NCBI RefSeq assembly: GCF_030035675.1
Contig: NC_084482.1
Location: 231,355,943-231,419,942 of the forward strand
Source: Rhineura floridana
Taxonomy: Eukaryota > Chordata > Lepidosauria > Squamata > Rhineuridae
Reading direction: 5' to 3'
DNA: 64,000 nucleotides
This document shows, piece by piece, positions 40,190 through 55,221 of this stretch; position 1 is the stretch's first letter, and each line of letters begins with the position of its first letter. Below the pieces are notes generated by a model, which did not search any database, was not told the DNA's origin, and was given only the letters and a program-made list of their open reading frames with translations. The translations under genes were made by a program, and so were the position numbers.

Positions 40190-41110
40190 CTGCGATCGGG
40201 GGACTCCCCCATCAAGAATAACAATACATGTATGCGATCAAAATCATCAGGCTTCTGATATTATTATAAATTCATCATGATATCATAAAACCAAAAACAA
40301 ATAAGTAACTGATGGTGCCCACTTGAAAATCTGCTCTGGGCCAGGACAAGTCATGCACCCCAGGAAAGGGGAGGGCGTCCTCTAGGAGATGCCAGTGCAT
40401 CCCATCCGACCCAGAGGTTCTGCCGGCCACAGGGCACGGATGAGGGCATCTTCGCAAAACCAAAATAGACAAAAACACAAAGGAAAAAATAAGTAACTGG
40501 AGTGCCCACCCAAAATCTCCCCTGGGCCAGGACAAATCATACACCCCAGGAAAGGGGAAGTTGTCCTCTCTAACATAACAGTGTGTATAAAAAAAGAAGG
40601 AACTGGGGGTCCACAAGAAAAACCTTTCGAGGCAGGAGGCAGTGGCATCTCTCAGAGAACAATATCCACTTCTCTGAAGTGAATGATTTTTCATAGCCCA
40701 CAGCAGATTTTGCGTGGTCACCGCAAATTACGTATTTCCCCCTATTTTCATTATTTTAGCTGGGAAAGACTGGCATCTCATAGAATACACCCTCCCTTTT
40801 CCTGGGGCATATGATTTGTCCTGGCCCAGAGCAGATTGTGGGGTGGGTACCGCCAGTTACTTATTTTTTGTCTGCCTCTTTTTGTTGATTTCTTTTTTTT
40901 TTTTTGCATGGATGCCCTCATCCGTACTCTGTGCCTAGCAGACACTTTGGGCCGGGCAGCATGCACTGGTATCTCATAGAGGGCACCCTCCCCTTTCCTG
41001 GGGTGTATGATTTGTCCTGGCCCAGAGCAGAGTTTGGGGTGGGCATCCCAATTACTAATTCTTTATGATTTTATAACATCATCATGCATTTATGATATGC
41101 ATTCCGGAGC
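40190..41110. repeat. Inverted-repeat cluster (foldback-like)
   Basis: A motif of about 80 bp, core CTGGGCCAGGACAAATCATAC / CCCCAGGAAAGGGGA, occurs in one orientation near 40,333 and 40,518 and in the other near 40,690 (decayed), 40,795 and 40,990. The outer arms (about 40,195-40,460 and 40,915-41,110) are imperfect inverted repeats of 200 bp or more, ending near GGGGGACTCCCCC and GGAGCCCCCAGTAG. It may be a non-autonomous foldback DNA transposon; no target duplication is clear. Confidence 0.6.
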
Positions 41111-41935
41111 CCCCAGTAGAGAGAGGCTTCTTCATGGGTGGGGCTGGGGAGTTATCAGGTTTGCTCTGGAGCCCCGAGCCCTGTGCGGTCTGTTAGCGCC
41201 TGGCTCTGGGCAGGGGACCCTTCCCTTGAGGCGCTCTTACGGTGGGCTGAACGAATCGTCCTTTGCCCGGCAGTGGCGGCCACCCCTGCTTTTGCCCTCC
41301 TTTTCTCGGGAGGTCGCTCTGGGTCCCTCAGCAGAAGGAGGTGCCAAGAAACGGGGGCAGAGATGAGTGGAGCTCTTCAGAGCAGGGGAACTTTTGCTGC
41401 TGTCTGTTCCTCCCTCCGATCCCAGCTACGTTGCTCCCCCTTCCCCCCAGTAGCCTCCAAGACCAGCATCTCCTTTCCACTCCACCCACCACCCAGTCAT
41501 TTCCTCCCTCCCTTCCCAGAGGGATCAGCCTTTCCAGCACTTGTCTGCCTTTGCAGAGGTCTGATGGCAGCTGCAGGGATCACAGGAGGCATCAACTGAG
41601 ACGCTGCTTAGAAAGATGGGAGCAATGGAGCATTCAGCTGCTTGGGGAAAAATCCCACCACACTGGATTCATCGGAAAAAACCAAGCCTGGTTTTCTGGC
41701 CACTCTTCCGTTCCCAGGCTGTGGCCTCCACATTCATTCTGCCCCACAAAGCTGGCTCTAACATTGACACAGTTGTGACTGGAGCAGCAGGAACTGGGCA
41801 GTCCTGGGTTCGATTGTGCACATCTTGTATGGCCTGCCTCTGTTCTTCTGAGCGAAGCTGGATAGGAGCAGTGGGGCAGTGTGTGTGGGGGGAACAGAAG
41901 CAGAGGTGGAGGGGGCCATATCAGGAGCCTGTGCC
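41111..41935. other. GC-rich unassigned region
   Basis: About 0.8 kb, C- and CT-rich between 41,200 and 41,560. Several long but compositionally biased frames on the plus strand have no recognisable domain. It could be a CpG-type region or the edge of the gag-like fossil. Confidence 0.35.
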
Positions 41936-43215
41936 TTCAATCTCCTGTGTAAGGCCTCTGCCAAAACTTCAGTGGGCTGCTTATGGAACTGACCCATATT
42001 TTCTCCCAGATTTCTAAGCGTGGACCAAAGCTGATTACGGAGGGGATCCCCAAAACCCACCAGTTCATTCCCCTGTCAGGTCTGAGTAGGGTCATTACTT
42101 TGGTGGGAGGGAGACAAGTTGCCGTGATTGCTGCTGCAGTTATTGAACCCAGGTCTCCTGTCTCCCCCCCCCACGCTGATGTGAAATTACCCCAATTGGA
42201 ACCAGGGGACAAGAGAGGGTGGCAAGTTCCTCTCCCCTGGGGTCCCCAATTTGCATTGGGTACAACAGATGAATGAGGCCCTTGATTGGTCTATGTGACA
42301 GTTTGAATTGGCTCGAGCTGATCCTTCTTCTGTGCAGTGGCGGCTTTCCCCCCTCCAACCCGTCGAAGGAGCTCAGAGACTTGCGAAATAGCCACACTCA
42401 ATTCCCACCAGATAACACATTCAAGATCCATCCTCCCTATTGCTAACTTCGTTTGAGCATTTAACCCCATGTGCACGGCTTCCAGAAAGTCTCTGTTATA
42501 CTCACACTGGCCATCTTCCTGACGTCTCACATGGCCTGATAAACATGCAAGGAATTTCTTCCAATTTGCACAATATCTTGCCACCTGCATTAGATCTTGA
42601 GCATCAGCAATAGAATACATTTCATCTGCCTAGTTAACCAAGTCCAAACTGTGTCCTTATTCAAAGAACCCAAAATATCAGCCACTGCCTTTGCCTTGGG
42701 AGGGGACCAACATACAATCTCTTGGACAATTTTATTACGAGCTGGCCCCATCCCAGTGGTTTCCACCACATTTTTCATTATAATGGGTGCAAGTAGCTGT
42801 GACTCCTTCCATTCAGGATTTAAAGGAGCAGATGATACAGCCTCTTCTGGGAGGGGGGAAGAGAGGGGGAAGGCCCCATTCCTCCTCCCCATCACCCGAA
42901 ACATGCATGACTGTGGCCACCAGCCCCCGTTGGACCTGCAACTGTTTTTCCAGTTCTTGAATTTGAGCTTTACACTTACCATGGCTAACATTCAACCGTT
43001 GCTCTCGTGCTCTAACCAATAGGTGTTCAGCAATTAATTTTGCCCTGGTTCATTCATCCTCTTTCTTTTTCAACTCCTTACAAGCCATCTCAGCCTGAGC
43101 TAATGCCTCATCTCTCTCCCTCTCCATTTGTCTTAACGAAAAAGCCCACCTGATTTTTCTGCTACCATATTCATTTGTTCAAGGCCAAAATTATCAGTCG
43201 TTTCTCCATCCTTCA
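41936..43215 (-). mobile_element. Possible retroviral gag-like fossil, main part
   Basis: Several minus-strand frames have the look of gag: a coiled-coil stretch (CKAQIQELEKQLQVQR), a Pro-rich stretch and capsid-like helices (PKAKAVADILGSLNKDTVWTWL; DLMQVARYCANWKKFLACL). Another piece at 47,005-47,345 on the same strand may be its N-terminal part, the L2 element lying between. No pol or env is seen. It is old and multiply broken, and the family was not determined. Confidence 0.35.
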
Positions 43216-43393
43216 TTCAAATCTACCTGTTATTTTATTTTTTATTAAACTTATATACCGCCCGACTAGCAATAGCTCTCTGGGCGGTGAACATAAAAAA
43301 TACAATAAAATTACACAGTAATACAAGAAAGCAGATAAAAACTACAAAGTCTAAAATCAGATTACAACACATTTAAAATTAAGTTAACTTAAA

Positions 43394-45212
43394 TTAAAAT
43401 GCCTCGGAGAAGAGGAAGGTTTTAACTTGGCGCCGAAAAGATAATAATGTCGGCGCCAGGCGCACTTCCTCAGGGAGACTGTTCCATAGTTCGGGGGCCA
43501 CCACTGAGAAGGCCCTAGATCTTGTCATCACCCTCCGGGCCTCCCTGTGAGTTGGAACCCGGAGGAGGGCCTTCGTAGCAGAACGTAGTGCACGGGCCGG
43601 TTCATATCGGAAGAGGCGTTCCGCAAGGTATCGTGGTCCCGCACCGTATAAGGCTTTATAGGTTAATACCAACACTTTGAATCTAGCCCGGAAACATATT
43701 GGCAACCAGTGCAAGCTGGCCAGAACAGGTGTTATATGCTCGGACCGCTTGGTCCTTGTCAGCAATCTGGCCGCCGCATTTTGCACTAGTTGTAGCTTCC
43801 GAACTGTCTTCAGAGGTAGCCCTACGTAAAGCGCATTACAGTAATCCAAACGTGAGGTTACCAGAGCATGTACCACTGATGTAAGGTCCTCTTTACTCAA
43901 ATAGGGACGTAGCTGGGCTACCAACCGAAGTTGGTAAAACGCATTCCTAACCACCGAGGCTACTTGAGCCTCAAGTGAGAGGGAAGAGTCTAAAAAGACT
44001 CCCAGACTACGAACCCGGTCCTTTAGGGGGAGTGTAACCCCATCCAGGACAGGATATATATCTACCATCCGATCAGAGAAACCATCCACCAACAGCATCT
44101 CAGTCTTGTCAGGACTGAGCCTCAGTTCTCACCCAGTCCATTGTCGCGTCCAGGCAACGGTTCAGCACATCAACCGCCTCACCTGAAGAAGATGAAAAGG
44201 AGAAGTAGAGCTGCGTGTCATCAGCGTACTGATGACAACGCACTCCAAAACTCCTGATGACCTCACCTAACGGTTTCATGTAGATGTTAACAAGCATGGG
44301 AGAGAAAACCAAACCCTGCGGGACCCCACATTGGAGAACCCACGGTGTCGAGCAATGTTCCCCGAGCACTACCTTCTGGAGACGGTCCGCCAAGTAGGAG
44401 CGGAACCACTGCAAAGCAGTGCCTCCAACTCCCAACTCTGCGAGCCTCTCCAGAAGGATACCATGGTCAATGGTATCAAAAGCCACTGAGAGATCGAGGA
44501 GAATCAACAGAGTTACACTCCCTCTGTCTCTCTCCCGATATAGGTCATCAAACAGGGCGACCAAGGCCGTCTCAGTGCCAAAACCAGGCCTGAAACCCGA
44601 TTGAAATGGATCTAGATAATCGGTTTCATCCAATAGCGCCTGGAGCTGGCCAGCGACCACTCGCTCCAAGATCTTGCCCAGGAATGGAACATTCTTCACT
44701 GGTCTGTAGCTGCTGAAATTTTCTGGGTCCAAGGAAGGTTTTTTCCGAAGTGGTCTCACCGCTGCCTCTTTCAGACAGCCAGGGACCACTCCCTCTCGTA
44801 AAGAGGCATTTATCACTTCCTTGGCCCAGCCAACTGTTCCATCCCTGCTAGCTTTCATTAGCCAAGAGGGGCAAGGATCCAGTACCGAAGTGGTCGCACG
44901 TACCAGTCCAAGCACCTTGTCCACGTCCTTGAGCTGAACCAACTGAAACTCATCCAATAAAACATGACAAGACTGTGCTCCAGACACCTCACTAGGATCA
45001 GCTGCTATAAAATGGGAGTCTAAGTCCAGGCGAATGCATGAGATCTTATGCTGGAAGTGCTCAGCAAACTCATTACAGCGGGCCACCGATGTATCTACCG
45101 TGTCCTGTAGGCCTGGATGGAGGAGCCCTCGGACAACTCTAAAAAGCTCCACTGGGCGGGAGAGAGATGACTTAATAGTGGCAGCAAAATGTTGTCTTTT
45201 CGCCACCCTCAC
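43394..45212 (-). pseudogene. L2 reverse transcriptase, one frameshift
   Basis: The RT core (45,212-44,109) has PSWLMKASRDGTVGWAKEVI, PVKNVPFLGKILERVVAGQL, SGFRPGFGTETALVALFDDL, LLDLSVAFDTIDHGILLERL, CGVPQGLVFSPMLVNIYMKP (motif B with SVL changed to LVF) and HQYADDTQLYFSF. The frame shifts within MDWVRANKLRLNPDKTE, near 44,115-44,130. The tail (44,098-43,394) has DRVRSLGVFLDSSLSLEAQ, LVTSRLDYCNALYVGLPLK and LHWLPICFRARFKVLVLTYK. Confidence 0.85.
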
Positions 45213-45272
45213 CGCTCCTACATACAGCTTAGTAGAAGCACAAACCAGCGCATAGTTGCATTCGTCAGGAGT

Positions 45273-46415
45273 TCATCTCCATCTCCGCTCAAGCCGCCTC
45301 CTATCTTGCTTCATCGCCCTCAACTCTGGAGTATACCAAGGAGATGTATGAGCTCTGCAAAGGAGAGGGCGCGCAGGAGCAATCGTGTCAACAGCCCGGG
45401 TCATCTCTGCATTCCACAGATTAGCCAGGGCTTCGACAGGAGCGCCGGTCCTATCAGCCGGAAAAAACCCCAGAGCCCTTTGAAAACCTTCAGGATTCAT
45501 CAGTCTCCTGGGGCGGACCAATTTAATAGGTCCCCCACCCTTGCAGAGGGGAAAGGCCACTGAGAGTCTAAACTTCAACAAGCAGTGATCTGTCCATGAC
45601 AACGGGAGAGATGTAAGACTCCCCACATCCAGATCACTATCCCCATGTCCAGTAGCAAAGATAAGGTCTAGAGTATGCCCCGACATATGTGTTGGACCGC
45701 TAACATATTGGGACAGCCCCATGGTTGTCATGGCGGCCATGAAGTCCTGAGCCGCCCCAGACAAAGTAGCCTCGGCATGGATGTTGACATCCCCCAGTAC
45801 TAATAGTCTGGGGGATCTCAACAATACCTCCGAGACCACTTCCATCAGCTCAGTTAGGGAAGCCGTTGGGCAGCAAGGTGGGCGGTACACCAAAAGGATT
45901 CCCAGCCTGTCCCTCTGGCCCAGCACAAGGTGCAAACACTCCAGACCGATAGCTGCATGGACATGGTGCTTGGTGAGTGAGATGGAACTCTTATAGACCA
46001 CAGCAACCCCCCCTCCCCGACCCTCAGACCTACCATGATGCTGGACCAGGTACCCCGGTGGGCAGAGCTGGGAGAGACTAACTCCTCCCTGTTCGCCCAC
46101 CCAGGTCTCGGTTATGCATGCCAGATCGGCTGCCTCGTCCACAATCAAATCATGAACGAGGGAGGTTTTATTATGTACCGATCTGGCATTTAAGAGCAGC
46201 AACTGGAAATCTGAGAGTTGGCTGAGAGGACAACCAACAACCCTGCGGGTATGAGAAGGACCGGAACAAGGCACAGCCACTACATGTCTGGGCCGCGTTC
46301 CCCTTACCTGGCATGTCCTTCTCATAATGTCATACCTCCCTCTGCCCATCAGTATGGCAATTGGGGCCCCCACAAGTCTCCCCACTTGGTGGAAAGACCT
46401 CTTCCCCAGGCACAT
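45273..46415 (-). pseudogene. L2 endonuclease domain (APE type) and linker
   Basis: This domain nicks the target DNA. Blocks: LLLNARSVHNKTSLVHDLI, CITETWVGEQGG, GRGGGVAVVYKSS, LLVYRPPCC, VLGDVNIHAEA (catalytic DxN), HTLDLIF and LSWTDHCLLKF (catalytic SDH as TDH). The linker IKLVRPRRLMNPEGFQRALG and PWYTPELRAMKQDRRRLERR follows, with TGA next. The ATG at 46,413-46,415 sits shortly after the GC-rich leader. The frame resumes in the same phase group toward the RT at 45,212. Confidence 0.85.
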
Positions 46416-47004
46416 AATAAACTATAAGTGCAAAAACTCATACACACAAAAATACACACTCACTCACAACATACACTCATACACGCACCCACTCATCCAA
46501 TTCAAACCATCATGGCAAACAGAGTCCCACACTCTGTGCGCACAGGTGCCAGCTCTAAACCTCTCTCTTTCACATGAAAAAACACCACCCTGAAAGAGTC
46601 CAGATGATAACGATGATGAAGAGGCGTGGGCCGCCAAGGCAGAGCGCAAACCGCAGCGGCAGAGATGGAAGCACGCAGGCGGCAAAAAACACCAGCCGCG
46701 GTACCAGCAGAGCACAAGCCACGACAAGGTCGAAGCGCAGCAACAGCAATGAAGGGCACGGCCACACCCATGATGGAGAAGCACAAACCGCGGCGAAAAA
46801 CGCTGCGGCCGCGACGGCAGCACAAAGGAAACAGCAGTCCAGCAATGAACCAGCCACAGCCCCGGCGAGCAGCAGGGCGACCCAAGCCACACGAGGCAGA
46901 AAGCGGCTCCTGGCAACAGCGGCAAACAGGGCACCGCAGCCGCGACGACAAAGACAGCAACAAAAACACAGCGACAGCGACGTTCCTTATCAAAAGTTTC
47001 AAAC

Positions 47005-47345
47005 TACTTCACTCTTTGGCATAAACCTCTTTCCTTATCAAATGCCTTCTCTGCCTGCGCCAACTTACTCCTTGACTCCTTTCAAAGATCTGACAAATCC
47101 TGACATGCATTATAAAATCCCCAAGCTGCTGCAGCATTTTCCTTTCATTTGGAAGGCTTGTATTCTTGGCAATATTCCTCATAGGCCCCATTCATGATTT
47201 GCATGGGGTTCTCTCTTTTAAAACAGCTATTACCCCACACGCACCTTCCCTTATTAATCAATGAGTTCTCTATTTTCGTTAGGCGCTCTACTGGATTCAT
47301 AAAGCATTTTGTTCCCTCCATGGCTGCCACTTTTGCCATAGCTTA
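47005..47345 (-). mobile_element. Possible gag-like fossil, N-terminal part
   Basis: The minus-strand frame from 47,339 starts MAKVAAMEGTKCFMNPVERL and contains CVWGNSCFKRENPMQIMNG. A second frame overlaps at 47,009-47,191. It may belong to the gag-like fossil at 41.9-43.2 kb. It is broken; family uncertain. Confidence 0.3.
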
Positions 47346-49399
47346 GAAATCTCCAACACCAAAAGCCAAATGCAAAGAGTTCAACAGTGCACACACAAAA
47401 CCACCAAAGCTAGTTTCCAAATAAGTTCAGGGATGAGCCAACTTCAAATGCCACATTCCCAGATCAAGTCACTCATGAGGAAAGCTGTTGCCCACCAGCT
47501 TTTTCTGCCAGATTGACTCTCAAAAGGAAAAACAAGAGGGGGTTTCTAAAGGGACAGGAACCAGTTGGGAGTCTCTGCCAGCCAGAGCCCTGAACCTTCT
47601 CAGTGCAAATCTCATTTCCACTTTTCCCAAGTGCCTAGCACCACTGGCTCAAGCCACTTGCAAGGCTTCGTTCCCCAGGATTTTGCGGAAGGGGATGGAG
47701 ACACAAGTGTTATCAAGGGCTTTCAAAATGGATGGGACCCAGTTTAGGGAACGCCCTTAGTAGCTTCTGGCCACTTGTGGGTTAACCTTCTCTATCCAGT
47801 ATCAACTTTGGCCAAACACAGTGCCACAATTGCTGCCACTGTTTGCCAAAGCTTTGTTGCCAGGGACAGAAGAGGAGAGAGATAACAATGTGCCAGGGAA
47901 TGTCTATACCTTAACCTCTAAATTACCACAGCATTTAAAGGACATTTCCCCACTTATTTTAAACCAAGAGACAAAAAAACATAGTAAGAAAGGAAAAGGA
48001 AATCACACCCATTGCAGACACATTCAGAACTTGGCTACCTGTTTCCCTGGATTGCAGGACTGTTCAGACGTTACTTTATTTCCTGCAACCCTGGCTGCCC
48101 ACCAGTCTCCACCAGTCTGTTACATTTGCTCTTGGGAACCTGAGTGTGTGAACTTGCCACCTACCTGTCCCATGAAACACACCTCCTTGAGAGGAGGGGG
48201 ATCTCTTGCTATGGATAGGAACAAGCGCTTTGCCCTGAAGTGTGCCTAAATGGTGCGTATATATATATTTAACCCAAGAAATGCAGGTCCACACCAGACT
48301 AAAGCAAAGCTTGATTTTATTGAGAAAAAGAGTAGAACAGCGTTACAGAATTACTTGGGTGCGTGGCAGCATTAATCATTGATATCCTAACCCATTCATA
48401 ACTTTAAACTAAAGAGATTAAAGGACCCTATTCCTATTAAAAGTAGGAATGATTACCTCTCCTAGGCCCTGAGTGGGCGGCTGAATACAGCTGAAGCTAT
48501 GTGGAAGAGCTCTGGTCCAAAACCAGGAAGGAATCACTTGTTCTCAAGGGTTTGCACCAAGACCCAGATGTCATGAACCTGTATATGTTCATGAGTTATT
48601 AAAAATCTCATAAGTAATATCTTGGCTCAAGCAAGGGACTCTGGGAGTTTTCCCCATTAGAAAAGACAGGCCTCTGACAAAATAACACATTAAGTTTCGC
48701 TTTATAGCTGAAGACGGTTAGGGAGAAGCTTCAACAAGCCACACCTGGCTATCTGTGCTGATTAGCAAGTGCCTAGCCCTCAAGGTCATTCTTGGCCTGT
48801 GAAGTTTGAACACAGTTGGGAGGGGGCCTGGAAGGCGCGCAAAAGTGAGAAACATCTAGAAAGAGGTTACATCAGCCAATGCCTGATTGGTCAATTAATC
48901 CTGGACCGTTAGGATTCCTTTCCTTTAAGTATAGGGCTGAAAACCCATAGCCTTTGTTCCCTCAAGAAGGTTCTGAGAAAGTTCCTTCTGACTGGTGCCT
49001 ATGGGAGGTAATCTATGCAGGGTTCCATTTCTTTGTCCTTGATGCCAACCTCTCTTAGGAGAGAAGCCACTTCAACCATCTACCTCATGTTGTAAGTATT
49101 AGGCTAGAAAAGCTTGTTATTTTCATATTTTGTACCTGAACTCTTTTATGTGACCTAAGTCCCTGTTTTGGGTATAAGGTCTTAAAGGATTACTTGCTGC
49201 TATATTTTGATGTGCACTTATCTATTTTTAATAAAGCTACTTCTATTTAACCTGGTGTGTTCATTGAGAGAAAGGGTGGTTCTGAATTCAGCACCTTGAC
49301 CATCTCAGTCACGTAACTACCAAAGAGGGAAAAAGAAGTTAAAAGCTCGATTCTATTTTGTGGGTTTTACCAGAGGTTTCCTTTTTTTTTGTAATAATT

Positions 49400-49400
<1 letters not shown>
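47346..49400. other. Unassigned 2-kb stretch, LTR-like in part
   Basis: No gene is supported. 48,245-49,320 has LTR-like traits on the plus strand: TTTAAGTATAGGGCTGAAAA (about 48,925), then TTAATAAAGCTAC (about 49,228) and a following GTGTGTTCATTGAGAG. No second copy is in the window. 48,261-48,272 is a short TA run. Confidence 0.3.
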
Positions 49401-52430
<3,030 letters not shown>

Positions 52431-52943
52431 GGGAATGAATAAGCAAGTTATATTCTTCTATAAAACCACTTGTATTCAAAAAGGTTCATAACATATTAAT
52501 AGTTTTGTGAAAGCAAGACTCTTTTTTTCTTTTAGCGCAGTCTTCCCTGACTCTGCTGGTTTGTCCTTTAGATAGTTTGGTAGACAGTGCTGGGGAGGAG
52601 TCAGTGGTCGTGGTGCACGTTGGCACCAACGACATGGGGAAATGCAGCCGTGAGGTCCTGGAAGCAAAATTTAGGTTGCTAGGTAGGATGCTGAAAGCCA
52701 GGACCTCCAAGGTGGTTTTCTCTGAAATGCTACCGGTTCCACCCACAGGACCAGCCAGACAGGCACAGCTTTGCAGTCTCAATGCGTGGATGAGACGATG
52801 GTGTTGGGTGGAAGGGTTGGATTTGTTAGGCACTGGGGAACATTTTGGGACAAGCCGGGCCTGTACAAAAGGGACAGGCTCCACTTGAACCAGAATGGAA
52901 CCAGACTGCTGGCACTTAAAATTAAAAAGGTGGCAGAGCAGCT

Positions 52944-53013
52944 TTTAAACTGACTGAGGGGGGAAACCCACCAGGAGCTGAGGAAGGTCCGGTTCACAAT
53001 AAACCTCCCCCCT
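52944..53013 (+). promoter_or_regulatory. Candidate -1 frameshift signal (CR1-C copy 4)
   Basis: T TTA AAC at 52,944-52,950, TGA at 52,951-52,953, stem arms AGGGGGGA 52,957-52,964 and TCCCCCCT 53,006-53,013. Spacer 6 nt, loop 41 nt, identical to copies 1 and 2. Confidence 0.55.
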
Positions 53014-54047
53014 GGGATAAAGACCAAAGAAATAATGACATTTTAAAAGGAGTAGGCCTAGAAGTAGGCATTGTGAGAGCAGGGGCACAGGATATAAATT
53101 CAGAAGAGCAAAATTACCACAGGCCTAACCACAAGTGCCAAAGACACTTGAAGAGAGACACTGCTTACAAGTGCCTGTACGCTAATGCTAGGAGCCTGCG
53201 AACCAAGATGGGAGAACTGGAGTGCTTGGTCTTAGAGGAGAGCATTGATATAGTGAGCATAACGGAGACCTGGTGGAATGGAGAAAACCAGTGGGATACG
53301 GTTATCCCTGGATATAAACTATATCGGAAGGACAGGGAAGGACGTATTGGTGGCAGAGTCACTCTATACATGAAAGTAGGCATTGAATCCAGCAAGCTTG
53401 AAACCCCAAAAGAGGCAGACTCCTCCACAGAATCGTTGTGGGTGGTGATACCATGCCCCAGGAGGGACTTAATATTGGGAACGATCTATCGTCCCCCTGA
53501 TCAAAATGCTTACGGAGACCTGGAGATGAGATATGAAATTGAGGAAGCATCCAAACTAGGAAATGTGGTAGTAATGGGTGACTTCAACTACCCAGACATA
53601 GACTGGCCGCATATGTGTTCCAGTCATGACAAAGAAGGAAAATTTCTAGATATTCTAAATGACTATGCCCTAGACCAGTTGGTCATGGGACCGACCAGAG
53701 GGATGGCAACCCTGGACTTAATCCTCAGTGGGGACCGGTACCTGGTGCGAGATGTAAGTGTTGTTGAACCGATTGGGAGCAGTGACCACAGTGCTATTAA
53801 ATTAAACATACATGTAACTGGCCAATTGCCAAGAAAATCCAACACGGTCGCATTTGACTTCGAAAGAGGAAACTTCACAAAAATGGGGGATTGGTAAAAA
53901 GAAAGCTGAAAAACAAAGTCCGGAGGGTCACATCACTAAAAAATGCTTGGAAGTTGTTTAAAAACACTATATTAGAAGCTCAACTGGAGTGCATACCACA
54001 GATCAGAGAAGGTAACAGCAGGGCCAAGAAGATGCCAGCATGGAAGT

Positions 54048-55125
54048 GTTTTATACATAACAACTCCAAAGAAAGGGTATCCCAGGGAATGCAATAATTG
54101 TAAAACTATTGCCTTAATATGCCATGCGAATAAAGTAAAGCCTCTTACCATATATGGAGTGAGAAGTGCCAGATGTCCAAGCTGGATTTAGAAAGGGAAG
54201 AGGCACCAGAGATCATATCGCAAACATACGTTGGATAATGGAACGGACCAAGGAATTTCAGAAGAAAATCACCCTGTGCTTTATAGATTACAGCAAAGCC
54301 TTTGACTGTGTAGATCATGAAAAACTATGGAATGCTTTAAAAGCAATGAGGGTGCCACAGCATCTGATTGTCCTCATGCACAACCTATACTCTGGACGAG
54401 AGGCTACTATAAGGACAGAATATGGAGAAACCGATGGGTTCCCCATCGGAAAAGGTGTAAGACAGGGGTGTATTTTATCACCCTATTTATTTAATCTATA
54501 CGCAGAACATATCATACGGAAAGCAGGATTGGACCAAGAAGAAGGAGGTGTGAAAATTGGAGGGAGAAATATCAATAACTTAAGATATGCAGACGATACC
54601 ATACTACTAGGAGAAACCAGTAATGATTTGAAACGAATGCTGACGAAAGTTAAAGAGGAAAGTACAAAAGCAGGACTACAGCTGAACATCAAGAAGACTA
54701 AAGTAATGACAACAGAAGATTTATGTAACTTTACAGTTGACAATGAGGACACTGAACTTGTCAAGAATTATCAATACCTCGGCACAGTCATTAACCAAAA
54801 TGGAGACAACAGTCAAGAAATCAGAAGAAGGCTAAGACTGGGGAGGGCAGCTGTGAGAGAACGAGAAAAGGTCCTCAAGTGCAAAGATGTATCACTGAAC
54901 ACTAAAGTCAGGATCATTCAGACCATGGTATTTCCGATCTCTGTGTATGGATGTGAAAGTTGGACAGTGAAAAGGAAAATCAACTCATTTGAAATGCGGC
55001 ATTGGAGGAGTTTTGCGGGTACCATGAACTGTGAAAAAGACAAATAATTGGGTGTCAGAACAAATTAAACCAGAACTATCATTAGAAGCTAAAATGCTGA
55101 AACAGAGGTTATCAGACTTTTTGTG
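54048..55125 (+). mobile_element. RTE-BovB LINE fragment: reverse transcriptase
   Basis: The frame 54,166-55,047 encodes QAGFRKGRGTRDHIANIRW, motif A CFIDYSKAFDCVDHEKLW, motif B GKGVRQGCILSPYLFNLYAE, motif C INNLRYADDTILLGE, LQLNIKKTKVMTTEDLCNF and VYGCESWTVK. An earlier part (54,048-54,165) has remnants of the preceding KKG...CKTIALI block with a local deletion. After 55,047 the ORF is interrupted, and at 55,126 LTR family A begins. Confidence 0.9.
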
Positions 55126-55221
55126 TGAGGAAGGGGGGCTCTCCCAGGACACCCTCCACCATCCCAGAAGCCAATTCCCCAACCAGGCCAATTGACTATG
55201 GCAAAATATCCTTCTCTGCCA
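55126..55221. mobile_element. LTR family A, 5' fragment (fossil)
   Basis: The 96 bp match 2,996-3,100 and 20,600-20,665. It is cut by the second CR1 part at 55,222. Confidence 0.6.

Larger units (their letters stand above)
43225..46990 (-). mobile_element. Near full-length L2 LINE
   Basis: The 3' UTR lies at 43,225-43,393 (TATACCGCCCGACTAGCAATA on plus). The RT tail is at 43,394-44,098, the RT core at 44,109-45,212 and the endonuclease at 45,273-46,415. A GC-rich 5' UTR with CAG/GCG words extends to about 46,990. Only two lesions separate the frames: a short deletion near 44,125 and a TGA near 45,273-45,275 after LERRWR. It splits the gag-like fossil. Confidence 0.85.

Noticed and set aside
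41138-41778. Long overlapping frames (153 and 171 codons) in a CT-rich region
   Set aside because: Three frames are open at once because of composition; no domain is recognised.
41936-43215. Calling a complete endogenous retrovirus around the gag-like frames
   Set aside because: No pol, env or paired LTRs were found in the window. Only a tentative gag-like fossil is reported.
46464-47197. Several overlapping Ala/Arg/Gln-rich frames on both strands
   Set aside because: GC-rich L2 5' UTR composition; no domain and no splice or start context.
54166-55047. BovB fragment as sign of contamination by ruminant DNA
   Set aside because: BovB is abundant in squamates, and the fragment is nested among CR1 and LTR sequence shared across the window.
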